From an uncultured Lentisphaeria bacterium (GTDB lineage Bacteria > Verrucomicrobiota > Lentisphaeria > Victivallales > UBA1829): a stretch of 64,000 nt of DNA. Both the position numbers and the translations under genes were made by a program. The DNA lies in NCBI GenBank assembly GCA_949282305.1, contig CASDPB010000013.1:1-64000 (forward strand), in the 5' to 3' direction. Of this stretch, positions 43,818 to 53,654 are shown in pieces. Each line of letters opens with the position of its first letter. The first letter of the stretch is position 1. The notes under the pieces are model-generated. The model saw only the letters and a list, made by a program, of their open reading frames with translations. It was not told the DNA's origin and ran no database searches.

Positions 43818-45767
43818 TTATTTGCCAAGCTCATTGATGTCATCGCTGTTCAGAAGGTCGAGACGCGGATTCTCTTCCATATTCACCTCGAATATCTGAG
43901 ACGGGATGTTTGCGGAAATGATATATTTGCGCAAGTCCTTGCAGTCGATTTCCAGAAAGTCCAGATAAGTGCGCAGACGGAACAGTTTCGGCTGTGCCAG
44001 ATACGCGGTCAACTGGCTTTGGAAACGGAACGCATCCGCTTCCGCCACGGTGGATACATTATAGGAGTATGCCTCCGCGTTGCTGATGATCTCCATGCTT
44101 TTGATTCTGCCCTCGGCTACCACCTTTTCCGCCTCCGCAGTTGCCTCGTGGATCAAAGTCTTGACCTGCTCCTGCGCGGCAAGAACATCCTGGAACGCCG
44201 GAGCGACGTCCTTGACCGGCGGGTGGGCGTCATTCACATTCACGCAGTCAATTTCAATGCCGAGCTCCAGACGATCGGCTTCCGCCTGAATCCGTGTCTT
44301 GAGTGCCTGCACGATTGTATCACGGCCGGAAGACATATCCTTGATGAAGTCCGTGCTGGCAAAATAGCGTGTCGCCTCCTGTTCGCTGACATCCTTGACC
44401 ATCTGCTGGACATTTTCAAATTTGAATGCGTAATTGTACACCTGGTCTTTTCTGACCTTGTAACTGATGGGAAGGGTGATCTCAAGAATGGATACCGCAC
44501 TCGCCACTTCCGTGCCGACCATATCATTTGCCACCAGAAAACCGGTGCTGATCGGAGAATCTGATTCCGCGTGCGCCGTTGTCCAGAGAACAACACCGGG
44601 TTTCAACATCTTGCCGTCTTTCTCAAAACGGGAACCGACAACGACTTCCTGTATTTTGTCAATCGGGATGCGGCGTATTGTCTCAAACGGCCAGGGAAGT
44701 TTGAAATAAATTCCGGGTTCCAGAGTTTCCCTGTTTTTGGAAACCGCGCCGAACCGTTCCCGGATTCCGACTTCGCCGGGAGCGACTTCCGTCACAATTG
44801 TGAAGACCCAGAATAAAAGAAACCACAAAAGAAGCGCCGGAAGAATGGCGCGCCCGAAAAATCCGAAGATCCAGGTTCTGGAGACTTTAAATCCAAACTG
44901 ATAGTCCAGGGAATCCGCGATATTGCGCATGATGCCGCCCGGTTCCGTGAAAAGTGAGAGAAGACGGCTTTCATAAACGGGGCGGTCCTCCATTTGATTC
45001 CGCGGCCGGTAGAACTCGCTGATAAAACTCAGCAGCAGCTCCGCGCAGAGAACTGCGAGAGCGAAATAAGTGAACTTGGAGAAAAATCCATCCCATGGCT
45101 GGAACTCAAATTGCGCCAGCAGAGAGGAGATCAGAGTGAAGCACATCACAAGCGCACCCGCCATCAGCCATGCTCCGACGGGACGGAGCCAGCGGAATTC
45201 CAGCACGTGAGACTGTCCGGCTAGAAAAATACCGAGAAACAGGCTGAATGCGGCGCACATTGCGCTGAGAAATGCCAGCACGATCGGCTGTTTCGGCATT
45301 CCGGCCGCCAGTGCAACCGCATCCTCCGGACGGAAAATCAAAGCCTTCCAAAGATAAACAAGAACACAGGCCAGGGCGATGGCCATCAGGGCGGCGACAG
45401 TGGAGGGGACGTATTTTTCAAAGTTCAGCAGATTGCGCCCGGCTGTGAATCTTACATCCTCTGAAATTTCAAGAATGGAAAGTTTGCTTTCCTTCCGTTT
45501 CTGGAGAATGAGCTTTTCCTCCTCATCGCGGATTGCCTTTTCCGTCAACTTGGAGTGAATCCATGCCATCAATGCGCAGATAAAAGCAATGGTGAAGGGA
45601 ATCAGAGAGAGCGTGAAGGTCGCAAAACCCGCCCATTCATAAACCGGCCCGGTAAGCAGGATAATGATGGAAAGCACTGCCGAAAGCACACACGAGATAA
45701 CGGACAGTTTTACAGCCAGCCCCGCCCGTTCCAGAACTGCAGTAAGATTCGTATTTTCATTCTGCAT
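43818..45767 (-). CDS. Polytopic SPFH protein with seven predicted membrane helices (HflK-like)
   Basis: The product is 649 residues, much larger than HflK (about 420). Residues 1 to about 330 contain about seven membrane helices (for example VISCVLSAVLSIIILL and AILPALLLWFLLFWVF). An SPFH domain follows (VAPGEVGIRERFGAVS, YFKLPWPFETIRRIP), then a long helix with HEATAEAEKVVAEGRIKS, and a C-terminal strand. I chose the ATG at 45767, not the GTG at 45788. It heads the seven-gene operon. The fusion suggests a membrane platform larger than the standard HflKC cage. Confidence 0.82.
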   Translation of the reverse strand: MQNENTNLTAVLERAGLAVKLSVISCVLSAVLSIIILLTGPVYEWAGFATFTLSLIPFTIAFICALMAWIHSKLTEKAIRDEEEKLILQKRKESKLSILEISEDVRFTAGRNLLNFEKYVPSTVAALMAIALACVLVYLWKALIFRPEDAVALAAGMPKQPIVLAFLSAMCAAFSLFLGIFLAGQSHVLEFRWLRPVGAWLMAGALVMCFTLISSLLAQFEFQPWDGFFSKFTYFALAVLCAELLLSFISEFYRPRNQMEDRPVYESRLLSLFTEPGGIMRNIADSLDYQFGFKVSRTWIFGFFGRAILPALLLWFLLFWVFTIVTEVAPGEVGIRERFGAVSKNRETLEPGIYFKLPWPFETIRRIPIDKIQEVVVGSRFEKDGKMLKPGVVLWTTAHAESDSPISTGFLVANDMVGTEVASAVSILEITLPISYKVRKDQVYNYAFKFENVQQMVKDVSEQEATRYFASTDFIKDMSSGRDTIVQALKTRIQAEADRLELGIEIDCVNVNDAHPPVKDVAPAFQDVLAAQEQVKTLIHEATAEAEKVVAEGRIKSMEIISNAEAYSYNVSTVAEADAFRFQSQLTAYLAQPKLFRLRTYLDFLEIDCKDLRKYIISANIPSQIFEVNMEENPRLDLLNSDDINELGK

Positions 45768-46172
45768 TGTTTTTACGTTCCCTTCCACTTAAACTCTGAT
45801 TGGTTACTTTAAAATACCGGATGACTTTCTTTTGACATTAAAAGAAAGCATTCAGTTCCGCAGAAAACCTCATTTGGACCGAACTTTCTTCATTTTGAAT
45901 TCAAAAAAGATTTTTCTGCGTCTCTTAGACTGTATAATAATACCTGTTCAAGCAAAAGACAAGCAGGAAAAGACGTTTTTTTACAGAAAGAAAGCGAATC
46001 GGCTAGGAACAGACGATTTTTCAAGAGGCAAAACCGGGTTTTTCTTCTCCGTTTCCGCTGAATACGGGGGCTGCCTCCTCATCTTCCGGGAAACACCGGC
46101 GTCTGACGTGTCTGACGGTAGATGAACAGAAGAAGTTCCGGAATTTTAACCATCACCGAATCCGGGAGGGAC
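45768..46172. other. Intergenic region with promoter of the SPFH operon
   Basis: No gene is supported here. An AT-rich block (45930-45946, TATAATAATAC on the plus strand) lies about 165 bases before the start of the operon and may hold its promoter. The short frames in the gap lack ribosome sites. No terminator hairpin is clear for the GH2 gene. Confidence 0.4.
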
Positions 46173-48572
46173 TCAGTGCAGTTTGCTCAAGTCTATTCCG
46201 GTCTGCTCCCAGAATAGAGTGTCTTCCACCGGCTTGTTGTCGATTTCCCAGAAATGGTTCATGACATCCTCCCTGTGCGCCCCCTTTGCGGTTTCGTCCG
46301 CGAGATACTGCTTCAAGACGGCAGGGACAATCGTCTTTTCCGTCATAAATTCTCCGGTGCCGTTCAGCAGAGCGGCAAGAAAAGTATCCGATGTCGGACT
46401 GGAGAACTGATTTCCGAAGACCAGTGTGCAGACAATCAATGTGCCTTTTCCGACTTTCACGGAGAACAGATGTGAGAAGTTCCGCAGCGTGTCTTCCGGA
46501 ATGAAGTCCTTGATTCCGTGGATCAGCCCTTTCATACGGTCGCGCACCGGTTTGTCAATGCCGAAAATGAATTCCTCTGCCTTTACGGGGAAATTGTCAA
46601 GGCAGATTTTGTATCCGCCTTCCAGAAGCGGCTGCATATTGAGGTCGAAATAGCGTCCGGACGCCAGTTTTCCGCGGAGATATTTCGAATTGATGACTCC
46701 GCCGAGATTGCTTCCACGGTCCCAGATGCAGGGTTTGAAGCGTTCCAGCGCTCCCGGCCAGTAGTATTGGTTTCCGGGATTGTCGCGATGATAAGACAGA
46801 ATTACGGTTTTTCCGTCCTCCAGATGCTTGAACATCCGGTCAGTCAGGGTATCGGTCAGCACGAGGGAAGCGTCCTTTGTTCCGTGCCAGGCTCTGATTT
46901 GCTCCTCCAGCGCGTGATTGTCAAGTTCCATTTCCGGCAGGATGCGGATTTGCGCCTGCGGATAGAGCCAGAAGGTCCATGTGTTCTTACATGTCTTTCC
47001 GGAAGAGGAAAATTCGGCGGCAAGCTCCATTTGTTCCGCTTTGCCGGAGTTCGGGAGACGGAGCCGGACATCCGCCAGTTTCTGAAGTCCGCCCGCAAGT
47101 GCAATGTTTTTTCCGGACCAGACCTCAATACCGTTCACGCTGACTTTCAGTTCGCCTTTGATGCAAGGCTGCGGCAGAAAGTTGGAGATGCTCAAACCGA
47201 CCTTGACGGGGGTGTCATGGTAGAACACTTCGTTTTCAAACCGTGCCAGCAGTACTGCATCGCCGTTGATGGAACGCATCCATTCGGGGTCGATGTATTT
47301 GTCGTCATCGAAGCAGTCCACGATGCCGTTTTTATTTTCGTATTTCAGCGTATCGGCGAATTGGAGCATTTCAAATCCGCAAAGACGGGAATGGCGGAGT
47401 TGTTCCAGGTAGACTTTGATTGCCAGTTTCTTGAAATATTCCGAACCTTTGACATAATCGGGCATTTTTGCTTCCAGTCCCTTGCGGCGAATCAGTTCCG
47501 GGAGTGCCGTCATATAGCGCGGTTTCCTGATGCCGTTTGCCTTGAGGTAATCTTCTCCGACTGCGGCGCAGAAATCATCAAATTTTCTGTTGAGCGCTTC
47601 ATAATCGGGGATTTCGATATAGTGAACCGCCTCATGCGCGATCACCGGTTTCAGCGGGACCGCCTCCCGGCGGACATGCGCCCGGACTCCGGCGGTTTCA
47701 ACGTCGCTTTCGAGCGGTTCGTCATAAGTGGAGCCGTTGATGCGCCAGCAGCTGTCTGTCTCAAACATGTCGGCATGGTGCTTGAAGGGAAAATAGTAGG
47801 CGATATGCTGGGAATAGATGTCCGCTGTCGGACGGTCATACTCGCCCCATCCGGAATTGTCCATGATGAGCTTTGCGGGGGCGAGCTCCCTGCCGAGCGC
47901 GTAAAGCGCGTGCACTTCGGGCTGGTGTCCCGACTTGTGCATCTCGTTGCCGATGCAGAAAATCGCTACAGACGGATGATTGCGGTAGCGGAGAATGGTT
48001 TCCTTCCAGCTTGCATTGTCCATGGAAAGTTTCTTTTTTCCGCCTTTTTCATCATATTCATAGGCAAAACCGATTTCCATGTGAATGAACAGCCCCTCTT
48101 CGTCCGCCGCTTCGACGAATTCCGGTGTCGGTATCGTGCTGTGAAAACGGACAAGGTTGAATCCGTATTTTTTCGCCTGACGGATATTTTTGACGGCGGC
48201 GTCTTTGAGAGTTCCGCCCGTCATATTGGGATGTTCATGCGCAACGATGCCGCGGATGTAGCCGCGGAGATAACAGCGTTCTCCGTTCAGCAGAACGTCG
48301 ATATTGGAAAAGGTTTTGAGTTCACAGAATCCGAACCGTTCCGTGATGGAACCGGCTTTCAGCAGATAAAGCACCGGTGTGTCGGGCGACCATGTTTCAA
48401 GTGCGGAGGCATCCAGAGTTGTATGGTATTTCCCGTTTTTCCGGATGCAGTCAAGTTGACGGCAATTGGTGTCGGCACCCGTCAAAGTGACGATTTTCGG
48501 TTCCGTCAGTTTTTCGTCACTTTCCAGAATGACGAGACGGGACTCAATTTTGCAGCGGATGTATACAGCCAT
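46173..48572 (-). CDS. Cytoplasmic GH2-family glycosidase-like protein
   Basis: The product is 799 residues from an ATG behind AAGGAG and has no signal peptide. The GH2 barrel begins near residue 95: NIDVLLNGERCYLRGYIRG, HPNMTGG, NLVRFHSTIPTPEF. The acid/base Glu is in FCIGNEMHKSG and the nucleophile in PVIAHEAVHYIE. The usual N-terminal jelly-roll domain is missing; only an Ig-like part precedes the barrel. A C-terminal region of about 250 residues is unassigned. It would cleave imported beta-linked oligosaccharides. Confidence 0.75.
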   Translation of the reverse strand: MAVYIRCKIESRLVILESDEKLTEPKIVTLTGADTNCRQLDCIRKNGKYHTTLDASALETWSPDTPVLYLLKAGSITERFGFCELKTFSNIDVLLNGERCYLRGYIRGIVAHEHPNMTGGTLKDAAVKNIRQAKKYGFNLVRFHSTIPTPEFVEAADEEGLFIHMEIGFAYEYDEKGGKKKLSMDNASWKETILRYRNHPSVAIFCIGNEMHKSGHQPEVHALYALGRELAPAKLIMDNSGWGEYDRPTADIYSQHIAYYFPFKHHADMFETDSCWRINGSTYDEPLESDVETAGVRAHVRREAVPLKPVIAHEAVHYIEIPDYEALNRKFDDFCAAVGEDYLKANGIRKPRYMTALPELIRRKGLEAKMPDYVKGSEYFKKLAIKVYLEQLRHSRLCGFEMLQFADTLKYENKNGIVDCFDDDKYIDPEWMRSINGDAVLLARFENEVFYHDTPVKVGLSISNFLPQPCIKGELKVSVNGIEVWSGKNIALAGGLQKLADVRLRLPNSGKAEQMELAAEFSSSGKTCKNTWTFWLYPQAQIRILPEMELDNHALEEQIRAWHGTKDASLVLTDTLTDRMFKHLEDGKTVILSYHRDNPGNQYYWPGALERFKPCIWDRGSNLGGVINSKYLRGKLASGRYFDLNMQPLLEGGYKICLDNFPVKAEEFIFGIDKPVRDRMKGLIHGIKDFIPEDTLRNFSHLFSVKVGKGTLIVCTLVFGNQFSSPTSDTFLAALLNGTGEFMTEKTIVPAVLKQYLADETAKGAHREDVMNHFWEIDNKPVEDTLFWEQTGIDLSKLH

Positions 48573-48783
48573 GAAATTCTCCTTTTTTCGGTTCTGTCAA
48601 CTGCCATGAAATTAAAATATAGTGTCCGCACATCCGCCCGCAATCCGTTGCAGAACGCTTTTGTTTAAAATCTTTTCCTCTTGTCCTGAAAACCTGTATT
48701 CTTTTATTCTATCTGACGGGGTCGCTTGTCTGCATTTCAGAAAACGTTTTTCCGGAATGTTCCGCCAGAATCTTGAGAACAGG

Positions 48784-49836
48784 CTACTGTCTGTTTTTCC
48801 GTTTTGAATTCAGAAATTTTTTAAGTCCGTCAAATCCTTCTTTGTCGGCAATGCTTTTGATCAGACGGAAACCTTTCCCGTAGACGGGATCGGTGTTTGC
48901 TTCGATGCGCCTGTTCAGGTAGTCGCGTCCGTGGAGCCTGTTATAGAGCCAGCCGACATATTCCGCAAACCCTTCCTTGATCTGCAGATCCCGGATTCCC
49001 GGGAAATACGTTACAAGCCAGTCATGCCCGAGTTCATGCGCCATGACATATTCCATGCGTTCCTTCGGCAGACCGTTCAGAACGTAGATATTGAACAGTT
49101 CCGAAGTTTTTTCCTCTTTCTCGGAAACCTTGCGCCCCAGCAGGTCGCGCGTTACAACCTTTTCCAGTTCGGCGAGATACTCAAAGAGTCCCTGTTCCGT
49201 CACAACGTTGGACTGGCTGCGGGATTTCCTGTGAAGTGTTTCCTGGTCGATCAGATAAAACTGAATGGGATGGTTGGTGCCGAGCCCGAGTTTGTATTTC
49301 AGGTCGTTTCTTACGGACTGGAAGTATTTTCTTGCCGTGTTTTCATTGAAAACCGCCGTTTTTGAACAGTTCGGGCAGATGATGCGTCCGTCATGCAGCT
49401 TTCTGCCGCCGGTTGGCATCTGGCAGGAGAAACAGCGCGGTTTCCTGAGACAGTCCGGGCATGCGAAGAAGGAGTTGTCTGCGGCGAGTGCACCTTCGGC
49501 GGAACGTCTGCCGCAGACCGTGCATTCCGGCAGCGTGGACTCATAGCATTTCCGGGAACAGAAGGTTTTGCCGTTGGAAGTCAGGTAGCCTCCTTTGATT
49601 CGTCTGGAGCAGACGGAACATTTCGGCAGGGACTGTTCCAGACTCTTATCCGCGCAGGGACGTGAGCAGTAGTTTTTATTTTTGATCCGGTAATAACTTT
49701 TCCCCGCTCCGATTGTTTTTCCGCACCAGTCGCATTTCAGCTTTTCCGAAGCGCCCAGAAAGAAGGGGAGAAGAAACAGAAAAGAAAGGAGCCGGACCCC
49801 CCTTCCTGAAAAAAATATGAATTTTCTTTGCCTCAT
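48784..49836 (-). CDS. Secreted DA1-like LIM/zinc-ribbon metallopeptidase
   Basis: The product is 350 residues. A signal peptide ends near residue 29 (FFLGAS). Four Cys-rich zinc modules follow (CDWC, CSVC, CTVC, CFSC and their partners, about 35-155). The C-terminal part holds the HExxH site in AHELGHDWL and a downstream EGFAEYVGWLYN (third ligand Glu). This matches DA1, the LIM-domain ubiquitin-activated peptidase first studied in plants. The ATG at 49836 has GGAG eight bases upstream. Its target is unknown. Confidence 0.75.
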   Translation of the reverse strand: MRQRKFIFFSGRGVRLLSFLFLLPFFLGASEKLKCDWCGKTIGAGKSYYRIKNKNYCSRPCADKSLEQSLPKCSVCSRRIKGGYLTSNGKTFCSRKCYESTLPECTVCGRRSAEGALAADNSFFACPDCLRKPRCFSCQMPTGGRKLHDGRIICPNCSKTAVFNENTARKYFQSVRNDLKYKLGLGTNHPIQFYLIDQETLHRKSRSQSNVVTEQGLFEYLAELEKVVTRDLLGRKVSEKEEKTSELFNIYVLNGLPKERMEYVMAHELGHDWLVTYFPGIRDLQIKEGFAEYVGWLYNRLHGRDYLNRRIEANTDPVYGKGFRLIKSIADKEGFDGLKKFLNSKRKNRQ

Positions 49837-49959
49837 AAGCACTACTCCGCATTGAATTACCGCAGAAACGGGATACTGTAAAGTACTGTAGAGTCAAAAA
49901 GACAGGAATGCAAGGGATTTTGTTCCTGTCGGTGGTGTTGTTTCGGGATTTTTATAAAG

Positions 49960-50247
49960 ATGAGTAAAACGGTCAGCGGTAGTTTTGAAATTACGAATGT
50001 GCGTGGTCTTCATGCCAGGCCCGCATCTCTCTTTGTGCAGGAGGCGTCCGGCTATGATGCCGATATTACGGTGCAGAATGAGACGACCGGGGAGAAAGTC
50101 GACGGCAAAAGTCTGATGGGGCTTCTGATGCTTGCGGCGCCCTGCGGGACAAGGCTGAAGATTGTAGCCAGCGGTCCGGATGCGGATCAGGCGCTGGACG
50201 CTCTCGGCGGACTCATCATGAAAGGATTCGATGAAGATCAGCAGTGA
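49960..50247 (+). CDS. ptsH: Phosphocarrier protein HPr
   Basis: The product is 95 residues. The phospho-His is in RGLHARPAS (His18). KSLMGLLML gives Ser51, the site for HPr kinase in regulatory PTS systems; two extra residues lie between the two sites compared with common HPr. It passes phosphate from enzyme I to sugar permeases or regulators. It overlaps ptsI by 17 bases. No PTS permease is seen here, so its role may be regulatory. Confidence 0.95.
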   Translation: MSKTVSGSFEITNVRGLHARPASLFVQEASGYDADITVQNETTGEKVDGKSLMGLLMLAAPCGTRLKIVASGPDADQALDALGGLIMKGFDEDQQ

Positions 50248-52048
50248 CGGAGCGGGATTGCCCGATAAGAAAATAAAACGGGAGGTTCTTTACCATGGAA
50301 TTCCGGCATCTCCCGGAATCGCAATCGGCACGGTCATGCTGGTTGCGGAATCCCACCGTACACTGTTCAAGGATGTCAAGATCACCAGCATCGCGCCGGA
50401 ACAGGTCAACAATGAAATTGCGCTGTTCCGCCGGGCGATTGACAAGACAAGAGACGAGATCAAGGAGCTGCGGACACGTGTTCAGACATCTCTCGAATCC
50501 CATGAAGCCAACATTTTCGACGCCCATTTCCTGATTGTCGATGATAAAATGCTGATGAATGAGGTCTGTTCCTCAATTTCCAAAAAGCTCATTCATGCCG
50601 ACGCCGCATTTTCCCAGACCATGCAGAAATATATCGCGGCAATTTCCGCGGTGCCGGATCCTTACCTGCGCGAGCGCGCCGCCGATGTTCAGGACGTCGC
50701 TGCGCGCATTCTTTCCAATCTTTACGGACTGGAACGGCCGAAACTCGACCATCTGCCGGGGCCGCGCATCATCATTGCAAAGGATCTGACTCCTTCCGAC
50801 ACGGCGCTGCTCGACCGTACGAATGTGCTTGCGTTTGCCACGGAGTCGGGAAGCAAGACTTCCCACAGCGCGATTCTGGCGCGCTCCATGAGAATTCCCG
50901 CGATCGTCGGCATGAACCATTTCGTCGAACGGGTGGAAGACGGCGACCGGATGATTATCGACGGTTTTCTCGGAATTGCGATCCTGAACCCGGAAAAGCA
51001 GACCATTGAACTTTACGAGCAGAAGGAGAGCCGCAAGGCGAAACTCTACAACGAGCTTCTGCGGGAAACACAGCTGAAGTCGGAAACTCTGGACGGATAC
51101 CGCATTCATCTTGCCGCCAATGTGGAGAATGCCGATACCCTGGAAGACATCAAAAAATACGGCGCGTCGGGGATCGGACTCTTCCGGACGGAATATCTGT
51201 ACATCAACCGTTCGACACTTCCCACGGAGGAGGAGCAGTTTGAGATTTACAGAAAAGTTGCCACGGCGATGGATGGGCAGGCGGCGATCATCCGGACTCT
51301 GGATCTCGGCGGCGATAAGCTCAGCGAGGCGCTTGGCGCATATCATGAGCAGAACCCGTTTCTGGGACTGCGGGCAGTTCGATTGTGTCTGGAAAAACCG
51401 GAGATACTGAAAGTTCAGATGCGTGCGATTCTGCGCGCGGGGGTTTTCGGGAAAATCCGCATGATGTTCCCGATGGTTTCCTGCATGGATGAGTTGAACA
51501 AGCTGCTGGCGCTTCTGGAGGAGGTGCGTTCCGGTCTTAAGAATTCCAATATGAAATTCGACGGCTCCATGGATATTGGAGTCATGATTGAAATTCCCTC
51601 CGCGGCGCTGATTGCGGATAAACTGGCAAAGAAGGTGGATTTCTTCAGCATCGGAACCAATGATCTCGTGCAGTATACACTGGCGGTTGACCGGAACAAC
51701 GAGAAAGTCGCGCATCTGTATGCACCGACCAATCCGGCGGTTCTGGAACTGATCGGGCGGACTGTCGATGCGGCGGAGCGCAACGGCATCTGGGTGGGAG
51801 TCTGCGGCGAAGTCGCGGGAGACCCGCGTTATATTCCGATCCTGATCGGGCTCGGCGTCAAGGAACTGAGCATGTCTCCCCTTTCAATCGGTCACATCCG
51901 CCGTCTGATCCGCAGGATTTCCATGTATGATGCGGAACGGATTGCGGAAAAAGCCCTTTCTGCGGAGACAGCCGAGGAAGCGCTTGCCTATTCGATGGAA
52001 TACCTGGAGAAGAAAGTCCCTGAGATCCTCCAGCAGCATGAACTGTAA
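50231..52048 (+). CDS. ptsI: PTS enzyme I (phosphoenolpyruvate-protein phosphotransferase)
   Basis: The product is 605 residues, slightly longer than the usual 575. The phospho-His sits in SKTSHSAILARSM. The PEP-binding barrel shows GLFRTEYLY, RTLDLGGDKL, ENPFLGLRAVRLCL-type and MIEIPSAAL, with the catalytic Cys in VCGEVAGDP. It phosphorylates HPr. The ATG at 50231 lies inside ptsH, a common translational coupling. The N-terminal 16 residues form a small extension. Confidence 0.95.
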   Translation: MKISSDGAGLPDKKIKREVLYHGIPASPGIAIGTVMLVAESHRTLFKDVKITSIAPEQVNNEIALFRRAIDKTRDEIKELRTRVQTSLESHEANIFDAHFLIVDDKMLMNEVCSSISKKLIHADAAFSQTMQKYIAAISAVPDPYLRERAADVQDVAARILSNLYGLERPKLDHLPGPRIIIAKDLTPSDTALLDRTNVLAFATESGSKTSHSAILARSMRIPAIVGMNHFVERVEDGDRMIIDGFLGIAILNPEKQTIELYEQKESRKAKLYNELLRETQLKSETLDGYRIHLAANVENADTLEDIKKYGASGIGLFRTEYLYINRSTLPTEEEQFEIYRKVATAMDGQAAIIRTLDLGGDKLSEALGAYHEQNPFLGLRAVRLCLEKPEILKVQMRAILRAGVFGKIRMMFPMVSCMDELNKLLALLEEVRSGLKNSNMKFDGSMDIGVMIEIPSAALIADKLAKKVDFFSIGTNDLVQYTLAVDRNNEKVAHLYAPTNPAVLELIGRTVDAAERNGIWVGVCGEVAGDPRYIPILIGLGVKELSMSPLSIGHIRRLIRRISMYDAERIAEKALSAETAEEALAYSMEYLEKKVPEILQQHEL

Positions 52049-52134
52049 CAAAAATTTGATTTGGCGAATGGAGCAAGTGTCAGACTGAGAGAAACAATAC
52101 AATATAATGTAAATATTTTCTTCATAAGTGCTGT

Positions 52135-53010
52135 CTAATTTTGATTTTCATAATCAAAATCACTTTGTAAGCTGTTATTACCTTTTTTTGTGTTTATAAT
52201 AAAAATAATCGTCATTTCCCATTGGTTGTCTTTCCGCTGATTCAGACGATGAATGATTCCCTTTCCAAAATATCCATCAATCTGGCAATAGAAAAATAAT
52301 TCCGGTTTTCGCGGATTTACTTCTAAAATTGAAGAATATCCACTTTGTGGTGCAGTTATCATCTTTTTTATTGCGGTATCTTTAATGCATAAAAAACCAT
52401 CATTAGTATTGGCGTTATCAAGTTTTACAATGATTGATTTTGGGCAGAAACGGGTTGTATTAAATTTTGAGATTGGAGTGTTGATCACTTCTCCATTTAT
52501 ATCTCTACTTACATCCAGGCATATAGATGCACCGGTTCTTTTAGGTGTTGTGTTTGATTTGTTTTTATTGACAATGCCACAAAATGGAATGATGTTTTTT
52601 TTATCATTCTCAATATGATAAGTTAAAACTATTTTTTTTACGCAAATATCCTTATTTTTTATTTGAGGAGCAAAAATAATTTCTTTTTCTATATTACTAT
52701 GCTTATTTGTGGAATAAATCGGGAAATCCCATTTTTCTAAAAAAAATCCCTCTTTTTTAAAATGAAAAGTTAAAGTATACGCTTTTTCATCTATTGGAAA
52801 GATTATCCCCGAGTCTGCTTTTATTGTACGAGTACTAAGGTCTATCCCACGCAATTCTTCCCATTGACCTTTCAATGTTGAAGTTGTCACATTAATTGTA
52901 ACATTGTCAATAGCTTTCCCTTCCATATCCGAAAACTTGAATTTAATCTCTCTTGCATTGCAAAAAGCACAAATCATAACAACAAATAAAAAAACAAATA
53001 TTTCTTTCAT
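52135..53010 (-). CDS. Secreted protein of unknown function in a low-GC island
   Basis: The product is 291 residues. A signal peptide covers about 1-18 (FLFVVMICAFCNA). The mature part is beta-rich and rich in Lys, Asn and Ile. It begins IKFKFSDMEGKAIDNVTINV, which recalls a carboxypeptidase-regulatory-like sandwich, and contains strands around 120-130 and 180-200. Codon use is AT-rich, unlike the neighbours. No family is recognised. Horizontal acquisition is likely. Confidence 0.6.
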   Translation of the reverse strand: MKEIFVFLFVVMICAFCNAREIKFKFSDMEGKAIDNVTINVTTSTLKGQWEELRGIDLSTRTIKADSGIIFPIDEKAYTLTFHFKKEGFFLEKWDFPIYSTNKHSNIEKEIIFAPQIKNKDICVKKIVLTYHIENDKKNIIPFCGIVNKNKSNTTPKRTGASICLDVSRDINGEVINTPISKFNTTRFCPKSIIVKLDNANTNDGFLCIKDTAIKKMITAPQSGYSSILEVNPRKPELFFYCQIDGYFGKGIIHRLNQRKDNQWEMTIIFIINTKKGNNSLQSDFDYENQN

Positions 53011-53170
53011 AATTATAACCCTTCAATAATTTGTGTTTCTATTGAAAGAACTGCTTATTGTGTCTTTCTCCTAAGTTGGACAGCTTGTTATGGACAGGTT
53101 ATAGCAAAACAAATAAAAATATTTTACAGTAAAATCTATCAGCATACTGTAGGTTTTGAGATATTTTAAG

Positions 53171-53632
53171 TCATTTTCTTTTTTTATCTTTAATTTCATT
53201 ATCCTTTTTCATGATTAATGATGTCCAAAATGTATTAAATTCAACAATTTTACTGTCGGGTATAACATTCGGATGGGTTTTAAAAATCATATTCATAATT
53301 TTTATTATTAAAGTAATTTCTTTTTTGGAAAAACTAATAAAATATTCTGTATCATCAAGTTGTGGTATTTTACTTCCTTCCGGAAAGGGAAGTAATGCTA
53401 TCACAAGAGAATACAAAGACGAAACGATAAAATCATTGGAAGCTGTTGTTACGATATAATAAAGTAATTTGAATAATTCCTGCTTCCTTTGCGGGTAAAC
53501 AAGTGCCACATGTTCGTATAAAACATCATCAGGGGACTCCGTTTTTGAAAAGTATATACGTATATCACGAGATGGTAATTTAAACGTAGAAAAAACTTCA
53601 TCTGCGATGGTATCATCTTTTTTATGACTCAT
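53171..53632 (-). CDS. Hypothetical AT-rich gene, 153 residues
   Basis: The start at 53632 is preferred because AAAGG lies nine bases upstream; the ATG at 53641 is too close to it. The product is acidic, then helical in the middle (ELFKLLYYIVTTASNDFIVSSL, cited in part), and ends in a Lys/Asp-rich tail. No signal peptide or enzymatic motif is visible. It is next to the secreted orphan and flanked by an inverted repeat. It is probably acquired with it. Confidence 0.55.
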   Translation of the reverse strand: MSHKKDDTIADEVFSTFKLPSRDIRIYFSKTESPDDVLYEHVALVYPQRKQELFKLLYYIVTTASNDFIVSSLYSLVIALLPFPEGSKIPQLDDTEYFISFSKKEITLIIKIMNMIFKTHPNVIPDSKIVEFNTFWTSLIMKKDNEIKDKKRK

Positions 53633-53654
53633 AACTATCATCCTTTTATTGCTC

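Noticed and set aside
42369-44564. Plus-strand open frame of 731 codons
   Set aside because: It is antisense to three SPFH genes with clear domains and coupled starts.
46518-48668. Plus-strand open frame of 716 codons
   Set aside because: It is antisense to the GH2 glycosidase, whose catalytic motifs are plain.
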